Made by a program: the position numbers and the translations under genes. A stretch of DNA of 16,398 nucleotides, from positions 1-16,398 of the forward strand of contig CAYIOJ010000021.1 of NCBI GenBank assembly GCA_964365025.1, in the 5' to 3' direction. Positions 7,508 to 14,498 of the stretch are shown piece by piece. How positions within the stretch are numbered: the first letter of the stretch is position 1; every line of letters starts with the position of its first letter. This DNA comes from UBA10003 sp964365025. GTDB lineage: Bacteria > Patescibacteriota > Patescibacteriia > Magasanikbacterales > UBA10003. The notes under the pieces were generated by a model that searched no databases, was not told the origin of the DNA, and worked only from the letters and a program-made list of their open reading frames with translations.

Positions 7508-8719
7508 TCAATTTAAAATCGACGGCGCTACCAATCTTTCCACCATTCCAATCTCTCCCACCAACGGCCGAGCATAATTTTTAAACGCCTCGGTTACCAT
7601 ATTATCGCCCATTATAAATTCCGCAGGCATTGACCGCGCTTTAGCCGCGGCCGCCTCCAATGGCACCAATTCATATCTCACCGCATAGTCGCCAGCGCGC
7701 TTGATTGCCACTGACCCATCCACATCGCGCCACATTGAATACTGCACGGCTTTTTCCCCAACCTCACGCGCTTCATGCCTATCCACCTCGCTCACGCATC
7801 CTAAAAATGACCGTTGCAAATATCCCAAAGTATCTGCCCGCACCCGTTTTATTTTCGCTTTTTCTTTAATCAAATCCACGAGCAAATTACCCAAAGCAGT
7901 ATTACCTGATAATTGGACATTGCCGTGACTGTCGCATTCTTTTTGTTTTTGCAATTTCAAAGCAATCGGCTCGCCTGTTTCATCGCACACTCCCTCGGAC
8001 ACCGCCACCACGCACCGGCCATATTTTTGATAAACTTCTTGCACATCAGTGATAAATTTTTCAGTTGAAAAAATCTTTTCCGGCAAATAAACCAAATGCG
8101 GGCCGTCATCGGCAAATTTCTTGGCCAAAATTGACGCGGCTGTTAAAAATCCGGCATGCCTGCCCATCACCACTCCAATATACACCCCGGGCAAAGCCAT
8201 ATTATCCAAATTCACGCCGGCAAACGCCTGCGCCACAAACTTCGCGGCCGAGCCATAGCCGGGACAATGATCGGTGGAGGCGATGTCATTGTCAATTGTT
8301 TTGGGAATATGAATCACGCGCAATTCATAGTTAGCGGCCTTGGCTTCGTTATTAATAATGCGGCATGTCTCGGCAGAATCATTGCCGCCAATATAGTAAA
8401 AATATTTAATGCCGCGCTCTTTCATAACCGCGAACATTTTTCTACAATACTCCGCGTCCGGCTTGTCGCGGGTAGAGCCCAGAGCCGCGCCCGGAGTGTT
8501 AGCCACCCGCTCCAAATTGTGAGTGGTGGATTCTGTTAAATCCAAAAAATCTGCTTTTAAAATACCAGATACACCGTATCTGGCTCCATAGATTTTAGAA
8601 ATCTCGGGAAACTTACGCGCTTCCAAAACAGCTCCCACCAAACTTTGATTGATTACAGCTGTTGGCCCGCCCCCTTGCGCAATTAACGCNNNNNNNNNNT
8701 TGGAATGAAAATCAGACAT
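7508..8719 (-). CDS. pfkA: 6-phosphofructokinase, probably pyrophosphate-dependent
   Basis: It phosphorylates fructose 6-phosphate to the 1,6-bisphosphate, the substrate of the aldolase next to it. Landmarks: ALIAQGGGPTAVINQSL near the N-terminus, IGGNDSAETC (about 110-119), PKTIDNDI (about 140-147), MGRHAGFLTAAS (about 183-194). In ATP enzymes the GGDGS glycine leaves room for ATP; here GGNDS carries Asp at that place, the mark of PPi-using enzymes, so this is probably reversible and PPi-driven. The start is the ATG at 8719 (MSDFHS); an upstream ATG at 8758 lies inside tRNA-Cys and is rejected. Ten Ns (8690-8699) interrupt codons 7-10. They keep the frame, but the true residues and gap length are unknown. 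Length is about 403 residues. Confidence 0.93.
   Translation of the reverse strand: MSDFHSXXXXALIAQGGGPTAVINQSLVGAVLEARKFPEISKIYGARYGVSGILKADFLDLTESTTHNLERVANTPGAALGSTRDKPDAEYCRKMFAVMKERGIKYFYYIGGNDSAETCRIINNEAKAANYELRVIHIPKTIDNDIASTDHCPGYGSAAKFVAQAFAGVNLDNMALPGVYIGVVMGRHAGFLTAASILAKKFADDGPHLVYLPEKIFSTEKFITDVQEVYQKYGRCVVAVSEGVCDETGEPIALKLQKQKECDSHGNVQLSGNTALGNLLVDLIKEKAKIKRVRADTLGYLQRSFLGCVSEVDRHEAREVGEKAVQYSMWRDVDGSVAIKRAGDYAVRYELVPLEAAAAKARSMPAEFIMGDNMVTEAFKNYARPLVGEIGMVERLVAPSILN
8690..8699. other. Assembly gap (10 Ns)
   Basis: Ten undetermined bases lie in the pfk N-terminus. The fixed size suggests a scaffold join of unknown true length. The reading frame happens to continue across it. 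Confidence 0.99.
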
Positions 8720-8733
8720 AAAATTAAAGTAAA

Positions 8734-8804
8734 AGGCCTGGGTGGGAATCGAACCCACGATAAGAGTTTTGCAGACTCTCGCCTTACCACTTGGCTACCA
8801 GGCC
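8734..8804 (-). tRNA. trnC: tRNA-Cys (anticodon GCA)
   Basis: On the minus strand a 71-base cloverleaf folds fully. The acceptor stem GGCCTGG/CCAGGCC is perfect, the D-arm carries AAGTGGTAA, the anticodon stem AGAGT/ACTCT encloses CTGCAAA (anticodon GCA), and the T-arm is GTGGG-TTCGATT-CCCAC. The discriminator base is T (U), normal for tRNA-Cys. CCA is not encoded. It sits 7 bp after the stop of the upstream membrane-protein gene and 14 bp before the pfk start, so it is likely co-transcribed and cut out by tRNA processing. Confidence 0.97.
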
Positions 8805-8811
8805 GGTTAAT

Positions 8812-9258
8812 TTACCACCCCCATCCTATCAAAATTATGCCTATTGGTAAAGTCAGCCAATAGAATGTCGGCAGGCCTAAAAACCAATGCGTGTGCCACC
8901 ATAATTGCGGGTGGCCGGCGCGGAATGTCTTCAGGCCAAAATGAGGATTGAAAATAAACCAGAGAAAATCTTCAATCGTGAGAAAAGAAAACCAAAAACC
9001 GATTAAAACCGCTTCTTTTTTCCAACTCCAAGGAATAAAAAAGAACACAATTTGCAGAATCAAAAATATAAAGATATTGAGATAAAAATGATAACCGGTC
9101 AAATGCTTTTTACTGCCAAATTTTTTCTGCAGCCAGCCGACATGCTTCCAAGTGGGTAGTTTGGCGGCCCAGCCGTCCGGGCCTTCAATCTGGATTTCCA
9201 GCAAAGCAAAAACCGCGGCTACGGCGACAGTGTATAGACAGAAAAGAAAAATTAACAT
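8812..9258 (-). CDS. Orphan four-helix membrane protein with conserved-looking His/Glu residues
   Basis: The product has 148 residues and I do not recognise the family. Four hydrophobic segments are visible at about 2-20, 58-77, 84-103 and 127-146. Between and beside them are polar residues that look functional: Glu21 and Glu25 just after helix 1 (EIQIEGPDGWAAKLPTW), His57 in TGYHFYL, Glu96-Asp97 (TIEDFLWF), His106 in NPHFG, His116 in AGHP, and His122/His124 in WWHTHWF. Such a His/Asp/Glu pattern at membrane edges fits a metal-binding or lipid-acting enzyme, but that is inference only. It starts 12 bp beyond a long inverted repeat and ends 7 bp before tRNA-Cys. Confidence 0.85.
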   Translation of the reverse strand: MLIFLFCLYTVAVAAVFALLEIQIEGPDGWAAKLPTWKHVGWLQKKFGSKKHLTGYHFYLNIFIFLILQIVFFFIPWSWKKEAVLIGFWFSFLTIEDFLWFIFNPHFGLKTFRAGHPQLWWHTHWFLGLPTFYWLTLPIGIILIGWGW

Positions 9259-9269
9259 ATGAAATGGCG

Positions 9270-9336
9270 GGGTGTGCCTATATCTTTTTTTGCAGCGGAC
9301 TGTCGCCGCGACTACAAAAAAGATATAAGCACACCC
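9270..9336. repeat. 67-bp inverted repeat with inner hairpin
   Basis: The outer arms GGGTGTGC and GCACACCC (9270-9277, 9329-9336) pair perfectly. After one mismatch another 12 bp pair (9279-9290 with 9316-9327), giving 20 of 21 positions. The 25-base loop holds its own short repeat, GTCGC-C-GCGAC at 9302-9312. No T-tract follows on the minus strand, so it is not a standard terminator. It fills the gap between the gtrA stop and the membrane-protein start. Confidence 0.8.
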
Positions 9337-9350
9337 TTATTGTTACATTT

Positions 9351-9752
9351 TTATTTATAAACCCAAAATTTATATAATAAAAAATTCCAAGAAACAGCCA
9401 GAATAATACCTGAAACGCGCACGACCAAATAGTTCCAATGCCAGCCCTCATTTAATAATCCCATCCAGCCAACGCCAAAAAGATAATTCCAACCAGCCAG
9501 CAGATAGAATTTAATCATCTGCTGACGAGTCCGGCCGAGTGATTGAAAAGAAAAATGTTTGTTTAAAAAAAATACGTAATTAATAATTACAATCTGGCTG
9601 AAAATTACAGTAACCACCGGCTTAACACGCAATACTTCTTTAAAGAGTATCAAAGACCCCATGTCCAAAACAAAGGCGCTGCCGCCAATAACCGCATAAA
9701 AAAATAATTGCCGCTTAGATGCCAAAATAAACGCCTTTATTTTCTGCCGCAT
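9351..9752 (-). CDS. GtrA-family membrane protein
   Basis: The 133 residues form four membrane helices at about 16-38, 46-64, 80-100 and 108-127, the size and topology of the GtrA/DPMS family (PF04138). Family members move or help move polyprenyl-linked sugars, or partner with glycosyltransferases during cell-envelope glycan synthesis. Typical signs are the short basic N-terminus before FYAVIGGSAFVLD, the NYVFFLNKHFSF segment after helix 2, and the closing SWNFLLYKFWVY, which mirrors the usual NFxxxRxWVF ending. No glycosyltransferase is adjacent, so its sugar substrate cannot be told. The start codon overlaps a 16-bp palindrome. Confidence 0.9.
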   Translation of the reverse strand: MRQKIKAFILASKRQLFFYAVIGGSAFVLDMGSLILFKEVLRVKPVVTVIFSQIVIINYVFFLNKHFSFQSLGRTRQQMIKFYLLAGWNYLFGVGWMGLLNEGWHWNYLVVRVSGIILAVSWNFLLYKFWVYK

Positions 9753-9766
9753 AGTGAATTCACTAT
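9751..9766. promoter_or_regulatory. 16-bp perfect palindrome at the gtrA start
   Basis: ATAGTGAATTCACTAT reads the same on both strands. Its last two bases are the first two of the gtrA ATG, and on the minus strand it includes a TATAGT that could act as a -10. It could be a repressor site or a start-masking hairpin. No good -35 is visible. Confidence 0.5.
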
Positions 9767-9798
9767 ATCAAAATTTGCTGAATAAAAAAAGACACACA

Positions 9799-9820
9799 AA
9801 AGCCCCCTTGCGGGGGCTTT
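9799..9820 (-). terminator. Intrinsic terminator of the 3D-domain gene
   Basis: A 9-bp perfect stem (AAAGCCCCC with GGGGGCTTT) around a 4-base loop lies 11 bp after the 3D-domain stop. On the minus strand it is followed by TGTGTGTC and a run of seven Ts, so it terminates leftward transcription ahead of gtrA. Confidence 0.85.
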
Positions 9821-9831
9821 GATCAAACAAA

Positions 9832-10302
9832 TTAATAAACCTTCATTGTCACTTTTTTCACTCCAAATGCCTTAACTTCGTTTAGCGGTAAATCTAACCA
9901 TAAATCCACGCGGCCGTGGCCAAAGCGCTGATTCATTCGGTCATTGACAGTAAAAATTTTATCGCCAAAAAGTTCGGGAAATTTCACGCGCGTGCCAAAC
10001 GGAAGCCAATTAGCGGCAACGAGGCCGTCATAAACCCGCTTGCCATTGGCAGTCACAAACGGCGTGCTGTCGGTCTGATTCGGAGTGCTGGAATAAGCGG
10101 TTAAAACCGCTTTAACGGTTTTAACAGCCAGGCGATCATTGGCTAAAGATAGCTGCCCAGCAACCGCGCTGAAATTGCCTAAATCCGCGCCTTGCGCCTG
10201 CGCCAAACGCGGAAAAGAAGAATCAAAAACAATGCTAACCAAAGCCAAAATTATGGCTAATTTATACGGAAAAGTAAATTTGATAAGCTTGGAATAACGC
10301 AT
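9832..10302 (-). CDS. Secreted 3D-domain (MltA-like) protein, putative wall lytic enzyme
   Basis: The 156-residue precursor has an N-terminal basic stretch and hydrophobic segment (about 14-27) ending near AQAQG at 34-38, consistent with export. The C-terminal half (about 64-156) matches the 3D double-psi beta-barrel family (PF06725), named for three aspartates. It shows VLTAYSSTPNQTD, the TANGKRV turn, LPFGTRVKFP, then NDRM (Asp121), GHGRVDLWLD (Asp133) and AFGVKKVTMKV. Relatives include the catalytic domains of MltA and of Firmicutes Rpf/YabE-type proteins, which cleave peptidoglycan glycan strands. It is divergently transcribed from a penicillin-binding protein, which fits a role in wall remodelling. 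The start has no Shine-Dalgarno site; the leader carries a strong promoter and a hairpin. Confidence 0.9.
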   Translation of the reverse strand: MRYSKLIKFTFPYKLAIILALVSIVFDSSFPRLAQAQGADLGNFSAVAGQLSLANDRLAVKTVKAVLTAYSSTPNQTDSTPFVTANGKRVYDGLVAANWLPFGTRVKFPELFGDKIFTVNDRMNQRFGHGRVDLWLDLPLNEVKAFGVKKVTMKVY

Positions 10303-10314
10303 ACTATTTTAAGC

Positions 10315-10335
10315 AAAAAACCCCTTTTAGAGGTT
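10315..10335 (-). promoter_or_regulatory. Terminator-like hairpin in the 3D-gene leader (possible attenuator)
   Basis: On the minus strand AACCTC pairs with GGGGTT (one wobble) around a TAAAA loop. The pairing runs straight into six Ts, two of which form the end of the stem. It sits between the predicted transcription start (about 10338) and the ATG at 10302, filling most of a roughly 37-base leader. No upstream leftward gene needs terminating here, so it may regulate the 3D gene. Confidence 0.5.
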
Positions 10336-10344
10336 CAACGAAGA

Positions 10345-10373
10345 AGTATAGCACATTTAGACAAAAAAGTCAA
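10345..10373 (-). promoter_or_regulatory. Sigma70-type promoter of the 3D-domain gene
   Basis: On the minus strand the -35 box TTGACT (10373-10368) and -10 box TATACT (10350-10345) are separated by exactly 17 bases. The predicted start is near 10338, leaving a leader of about 37 bases before the ATG at 10302. Confidence 0.8.
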
Positions 10374-10386
10374 GATGCGATAGAAT

Positions 10387-10391
10387 GGAGG
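10387..10391 (+). promoter_or_regulatory. Strong Shine-Dalgarno site deciding the PBP start
   Basis: GGAGG lies 8 bases before the ATG at 10400. The alternative in-frame ATG at 10385 overlaps this site and is therefore unlikely to be used. This is the only strong Shine-Dalgarno site I see in the window. Confidence 0.8.
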
Positions 10392-10399
10392 AAGATTTT

Positions 10400-13273
10400 A
10401 TGAATATATTTTCTTCCTCGCGCAAAGTGCATTCGCCGCAAGACTGGCGACGCGTAATTAGCGCCAAAAGACGCTCATACAACCGCGCCGCGGTTAATTT
10501 TAATGATTACCGACCGCGAAAAAAAATCAACAAATGGAAAATTTTTATCAAACTCCTTAAATTGGGTGTCGCCCTTTTAATTTTGGGCTGGCTCGGCGGC
10601 ACGATTATGATTGCCTGGGCGTCGCGCGACCTGCCCAATCCCGACAAACTGATTGACCGTTCGGTGGCGCAAAGCACTAAAATTTTTGACCGCACCGGCA
10701 AAAACCTGCTCTACGAAGTCTATAATGAAAAAAAACGCACCCTGATTGAGCTCACGGACATTCCGGAATACGCCAAATGGGCGGTGATTTCCATTGAAGA
10801 TAAAAATTTTTACAGCCATACCGGCGTGGCTTGGATTTCCATTTTCCGCGCTGGAATTTCTAATCTCTTGGGTCTCAAAACCGGCGGCGGTGGAGCCTCC
10901 ACCCTCACTCAACAATTAGTCAAAAATGCCATTTTAACCAATGAAAAAACTTTGACGCGTAAGATAAAAGAAGCAATCCTCGCCAAACAAATGGAGCGCA
11001 AGTACAGCAAAGATCAAATTTTAAAACTATACTTTAATGAAATTCCTTACGGCTCATCCAATTACGGCATTGAAGCGGCCAGTCAGTCATACTTTGGCAA
11101 ATCAGCCAAAGACGTAACTTTGGCCGAAGCCGCCACTCTCGCCGCCCTGCCCCAAGCACCCACCAAATATCTTAATCACTTAGACTCACTTCAGGGCCGC
11201 CGCGACTATATTTTAAACAAAATGGTTGAATACGGACATATCACCAAAGCCGAAGCCGAGGCGGCCAAACAGGAACCGATAAAAATCAACAAAAAATCCA
11301 CGCCCATAGTCGCGCCGCATTTTGTGCTCTACATTAAAGAACTTTTGACGGAAAAATACGGCGAAAAAACCGTGGAGCAGGGCGGGCTCAAAGTCATTAC
11401 CACCCTGGATTTTGACAAACAAAAAATGGCCGAGGAAGAAATTACCAAGGCCATGGATAATTTGGAAAAAAAATTCAAGGCCACGAACGCCGCTTTGGTA
11501 GCGATCGACCCCAAGACCGGACAGGTGCTCGTCATGGTCGGCTCACATGATTTTTTCGACGATGAACATGACGGACAGGTGAATGTGGTTTTGCGCCCGC
11601 GCCAGCCCGGCTCGTCGTTCAAGCCTATCGTCTACGCCGCCGCCTTTCTAAAAGGCCTGACGCCGGACACCAAACTTTACGATGTGAACACAGTGTTTAA
11701 AACCGAAATCAAAGATTACGAACCGCACAACTACGACGGCAAAGAACACGGCATTGTTTCCCTGCGCCAAGCCCTGGCCGGATCGCTCAATACTTCGGCG
11801 GTAAAAACACTGTATCTCACGGGCATTGATAATGTTTTGAACTTGGCCGAGCAGATGGGCTACTCAACATTAAAAGACCGTAGCCGGTTTGGCCTGTCTC
11901 TGGTACTGGGCGGCGCCGAAGTAAAATTAATAGACCATGCCGCGGCTTTTTCCGCCTTTGCCCGCGAAGGCACTATGGTGCCGATTGCTAACATTTTAAA
12001 AGTTGAGAACGCCGCGGGAACAGTGTTGGAAGAATGGAAAGAATCCGAACCGATAGAAGTCTTACCGTCCAATATCGCCCGTGAAGTGACGAACATTTTG
12101 TCTGACAATGACGCGCGCGCGTTTATCTTTGGCGCCAATAACCCTCTGACACTGCCAGACCGACCGGTGGCGGCCAAGACCGGCACCACTAATGACTGGC
12201 GCGACGCCTGGACAATGGGTTTTACGCCGTCTCTGGTGACGGGCGTGTGGGTTGGTAACAATAATAATAAAGAAATGAGCAAAAAAGCCGATGGCTCATA
12301 TGTGGCCGCGCCGATCTGGCAGGCCTTCATGAAACGCGCGCTGGCAAACACGCCCGTAGAATCATTTAATCAGCCGGATCCCTATCCGTCAGACATCAAA
12401 CCGATTCTTATCGGCCAAGGCATTGGAGAGATTCTTTTGCCAATCAATAAAATCAATGGCAAAGTCGCCACTTCTTCCACTCCGCCTGATTTGATTGAGC
12501 AAAAATCATTTCCGCAAGACCACACTATTCTCTATTATCTCAATAAAGACGATCTGGCCGGCCCGCCGCCAGCCGACTCAAACCAAGACCCACAATTTGC
12601 CACTTGGGAAGCGGCCGTGCAAAAATGGGCGGAGAAAAATAATCGCCAACAAAACATTCCTCTGGAACTGGATTTGCCGGTGGATGGCGCGAACCAGCCG
12701 AAAATAACATTTCTCGCGCCCTCGCCTAATCAAACTTTGGACAAACGACAACTCACGGCATTAGTACAAATCACCGCCCCTAACCAAATTAAAAAAATTA
12801 TCTACTTTTTAGATGACCAAATTTTGGAGACTACGTCTGACGCACCATACAATTTGTCAACCTATCTTTGGAAAACCCCTAAAGGCTACCACACGCTCAA
12901 AGCGCGCGCAGTGGATATGAATGGCAATTACGGCGAAGCCGGCGTTGATTTTAATCTGACGGCGGAAATGGATCCGCCGAACATCTCTTTTACCTCGCCG
13001 AAAAATAACAGCGTTATTTTAGCCAGCCGCTTTCCGGTATCTCTAACAATAAAATTTTTTCAGCCGGAAAAAATTAAAAAAGCGGTTATTGCTTTGCGCA
13101 GGGACGGCGAGCCGGCGCAGGATTTTGCTACTGTGAACGAGCCGACCGATCAGAACGCCATACTTTCATGGCCCAAGGTCTCCGGCCCGGGCACATATAT
13201 TTTCACTTCAATAATCACCAACACCGACGGCCAGATCTATGCGGGAGGGGATATGGCGATAATAGTGGAGTAA
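10400..13273 (+). CDS. Bifunctional class A penicillin-binding protein with C-terminal Ig-like domains
   Basis: The 957-residue enzyme polymerises glycan strands and cross-links peptides in peptidoglycan. A basic cytoplasmic tail (1-50) precedes one membrane helix (about 52-73). The glycosyltransferase-51 domain shows the catalytic Glu133 in SIEDKNFYSHTGV, then STLTQQLVKN, and ERKYSKDQILKLYFNEIPYG. The transpeptidase has all three motifs: S405-x-x-K408 (GSSFKP), S462-L-N464, and K593-T-G (KTGTTNDWRDAW). After about residue 760 come two beta-sandwich, Ig/Big-like modules, starting near PKITFLAPSPNQ (765) and PPNISFTSPKNN (857), each ending in a TDG- or DMNGN-type strand. These are not needed for catalysis and may bind wall polymers or protein partners. 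It is the only plus-strand gene, divergent from the 3D-domain wall enzyme. The presence of GT51 and TP motifs indicates that this organism makes its own wall. Confidence 0.97.
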   Translation: MNIFSSSRKVHSPQDWRRVISAKRRSYNRAAVNFNDYRPRKKINKWKIFIKLLKLGVALLILGWLGGTIMIAWASRDLPNPDKLIDRSVAQSTKIFDRTGKNLLYEVYNEKKRTLIELTDIPEYAKWAVISIEDKNFYSHTGVAWISIFRAGISNLLGLKTGGGGASTLTQQLVKNAILTNEKTLTRKIKEAILAKQMERKYSKDQILKLYFNEIPYGSSNYGIEAASQSYFGKSAKDVTLAEAATLAALPQAPTKYLNHLDSLQGRRDYILNKMVEYGHITKAEAEAAKQEPIKINKKSTPIVAPHFVLYIKELLTEKYGEKTVEQGGLKVITTLDFDKQKMAEEEITKAMDNLEKKFKATNAALVAIDPKTGQVLVMVGSHDFFDDEHDGQVNVVLRPRQPGSSFKPIVYAAAFLKGLTPDTKLYDVNTVFKTEIKDYEPHNYDGKEHGIVSLRQALAGSLNTSAVKTLYLTGIDNVLNLAEQMGYSTLKDRSRFGLSLVLGGAEVKLIDHAAAFSAFAREGTMVPIANILKVENAAGTVLEEWKESEPIEVLPSNIAREVTNILSDNDARAFIFGANNPLTLPDRPVAAKTGTTNDWRDAWTMGFTPSLVTGVWVGNNNNKEMSKKADGSYVAAPIWQAFMKRALANTPVESFNQPDPYPSDIKPILIGQGIGEILLPINKINGKVATSSTPPDLIEQKSFPQDHTILYYLNKDDLAGPPPADSNQDPQFATWEAAVQKWAEKNNRQQNIPLELDLPVDGANQPKITFLAPSPNQTLDKRQLTALVQITAPNQIKKIIYFLDDQILETTSDAPYNLSTYLWKTPKGYHTLKARAVDMNGNYGEAGVDFNLTAEMDPPNISFTSPKNNSVILASRFPVSLTIKFFQPEKIKKAVIALRRDGEPAQDFATVNEPTDQNAILSWPKVSGPGTYIFTSIITNTDGQIYAGGDMAIIVE

Positions 13274-13274
13274 T

Positions 13275-13610
13275 TTACACAAAAAAATCCATCCTAAATT
13301 CCAACCCGTGATTTTTAAAACCCAGCCGCTCGTAAAGCGCGTGCACTGTTGACCGACTGTGGCGGCTGGCGCAAATCAATTTATAACAGCCGTGCTTCTG
13401 TGCGGCTTTTATAATTGTCTGCGCCAAGTTAGTGCCAAGCCCTTGCCCGCGATAGGCCTCGTCCACCAGGACATCTTCCAAAAATCCAAACGGCTCCGGA
13501 TGCAAATCATTTTTTAAAATATACAAATACGCGCGGCCGATTTCCTTCTGGCCGTCTTTGATAAAAAATTTAATTCCTCGCGCCGTTATTTTTTTTTGTT
13601 GTATTTTCAT
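13275..13610 (-). CDS. GNAT-family N-acetyltransferase
   Basis: The 111-residue product (ATG at 13610; a GTG at 13619 is an alternative) is a compact GNAT fold. It transfers an acetyl group from acetyl-CoA to an amine. Visible are the beta4 segment FGFLEDVLVDEAYRG, the pyrophosphate-binding loop R54-G-Q-G-L-G59, the helix TNLAQTIIKAAQKHG, beta5 YKLICAS, and the late YERLGF motif (93-98) that supplies the usual catalytic Tyr. The substrate cannot be told. It lies 17 bp after the AbiEii-like gene on the same strand and may share its promoter. Its stop faces the PBP stop with 1 bp between. Confidence 0.93.
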   Translation of the reverse strand: MKIQQKKITARGIKFFIKDGQKEIGRAYLYILKNDLHPEPFGFLEDVLVDEAYRGQGLGTNLAQTIIKAAQKHGCYKLICASRHSRSTVHALYERLGFKNHGLEFRMDFFV

Positions 13611-13627
13611 AATAAACACTAGCGACG

Positions 13628-14242
13628 CTATCCCAAACTAAACGCGGTCAATTCTTTCTTTATTTTTTTTTCATCCACTTCTCGGCCGGGTAAAAAATTT
13701 ACTTCTTCGGAATAATCTATGTCGTCAAAATATCCCAGTTGTTCGCGAAAAATTCTTTCATTAAATTCTCCGGCAAAAATTTCCTTGCCCTTTTTTACTA
13801 TTTTACCTATAGAATGATATTTATTGATGATAAAATACAAATCAACATAGTCCTTCCATTTCGCCCGCCGCCCCAAAGCATAAGCCTTCATGGCCGCTAA
13901 AGTCAGCAAATCCGGCATTTTAAAAATATTTTCAAAATGCTCCACAAACTCAATTTTAAAGGGATAATATAAAAATGTAAATTGAACCTTTCCAACAAGG
14001 AAAGTAAATTGATCGGCCTCATCCTTTAGCACGCGACTTATTTTCCACCCGTTCTTTGCAACTATCTTTCGTATTTGCTCATTACTGAAACTTTTTAAAG
14101 AAAACAAATCAAAATCAATGGAGCGGCGGTGTCCGATTTGCAAAGCAATGGCTGTGCCACCAACCAAACCAAAATTTTTAATAAATTTGCTCGTCAGCGG
14201 CAATAATTTAATTTGCTCCCCAGCCAAAATATCCCTATGCAT
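13628..14242 (-). CDS. AbiEii/AbiGii-like nucleotidyltransferase toxin
   Basis: The 204 residues match the PF08843 nucleotidyltransferase family, toxins of AbiE-type (type IV) systems that block growth by adding nucleotides to RNA. The signature LVGGTAIALQIGHRRSIDFDLF is complete: G28-G29-T30, H38-R39, S41, and catalytic D43 and D45. The second signature, MKAYALGRRAKWKDYVDLYF, contains K119, R125, K130-D131 and D134. It is shorter than classic AbiEii (about 300 residues), as in many stand-alone members. Its ATG overlaps the end of the upstream small gene by 8 bases, a coupled arrangement typical of toxin-antitoxin pairs. Nothing looks broken. Confidence 0.93.
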   Translation of the reverse strand: MHRDILAGEQIKLLPLTSKFIKNFGLVGGTAIALQIGHRRSIDFDLFSLKSFSNEQIRKIVAKNGWKISRVLKDEADQFTFLVGKVQFTFLYYPFKIEFVEHFENIFKMPDLLTLAAMKAYALGRRAKWKDYVDLYFIINKYHSIGKIVKKGKEIFAGEFNERIFREQLGYFDDIDYSEEVNFLPGREVDEKKIKKELTAFSLG

Positions 14243-14498
14243 ATTTGTTAAAATAGAGGGTAAAAAAATGTTTTGTTTTTACGGAATAATTTTGCCGGCC
14301 CAATTTGGAAGGTTTTGATTTGGCGCGAAAAATTTTTGCCACCTCTTTAATGCCTAAAATTTTTATAAGATCCTTCACATCATCCCAGTCGCCATAATTC
14401 AAAGTCGCTTCCACTATTGCCGCGTCATCCAATTTTTCATAATCTTTAACCCACCAAATCAAATATTTTCTTTTTTTGATAAAATCATGAAGCGTCAT
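14235..14498 (-). CDS. DUF6922-like putative antitoxin
   Basis: The 87-residue protein precedes and overlaps the AbiEii-like gene. Its features match small proteins commonly found upstream of such toxins (DUF6922): an aromatic IWW near the N-terminus, then LDDAAIVEATLNYGDWDDVKDL, then a helix (LGIKEVAKIF), and a C-terminal aromatic segment (HFFTLYF). Family assignment is by eye. The role as antitoxin is inferred from gene order; it has no obvious winged-helix like the classical AbiEi. The sole candidate start is the ATG at 14498, just 8 bases past a perfect -10 box, so translation is probably leaderless. Confidence 0.85.
   Translation of the reverse strand: MTLHDFIKKRKYLIWWVKDYEKLDDAAIVEATLNYGDWDDVKDLIKILGIKEVAKIFRAKSKPSKLGRQNYSVKTKHFFTLYFNKYA

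Noticed and set aside
10357..10386. Rightward promoter TTAGAC/TAGAAT before the PBP gene
   Set aside because: The boxes are weak with 18-bp spacing, and the start would fall inside or after the GGAGG ribosome site, which would then be lost from the message.
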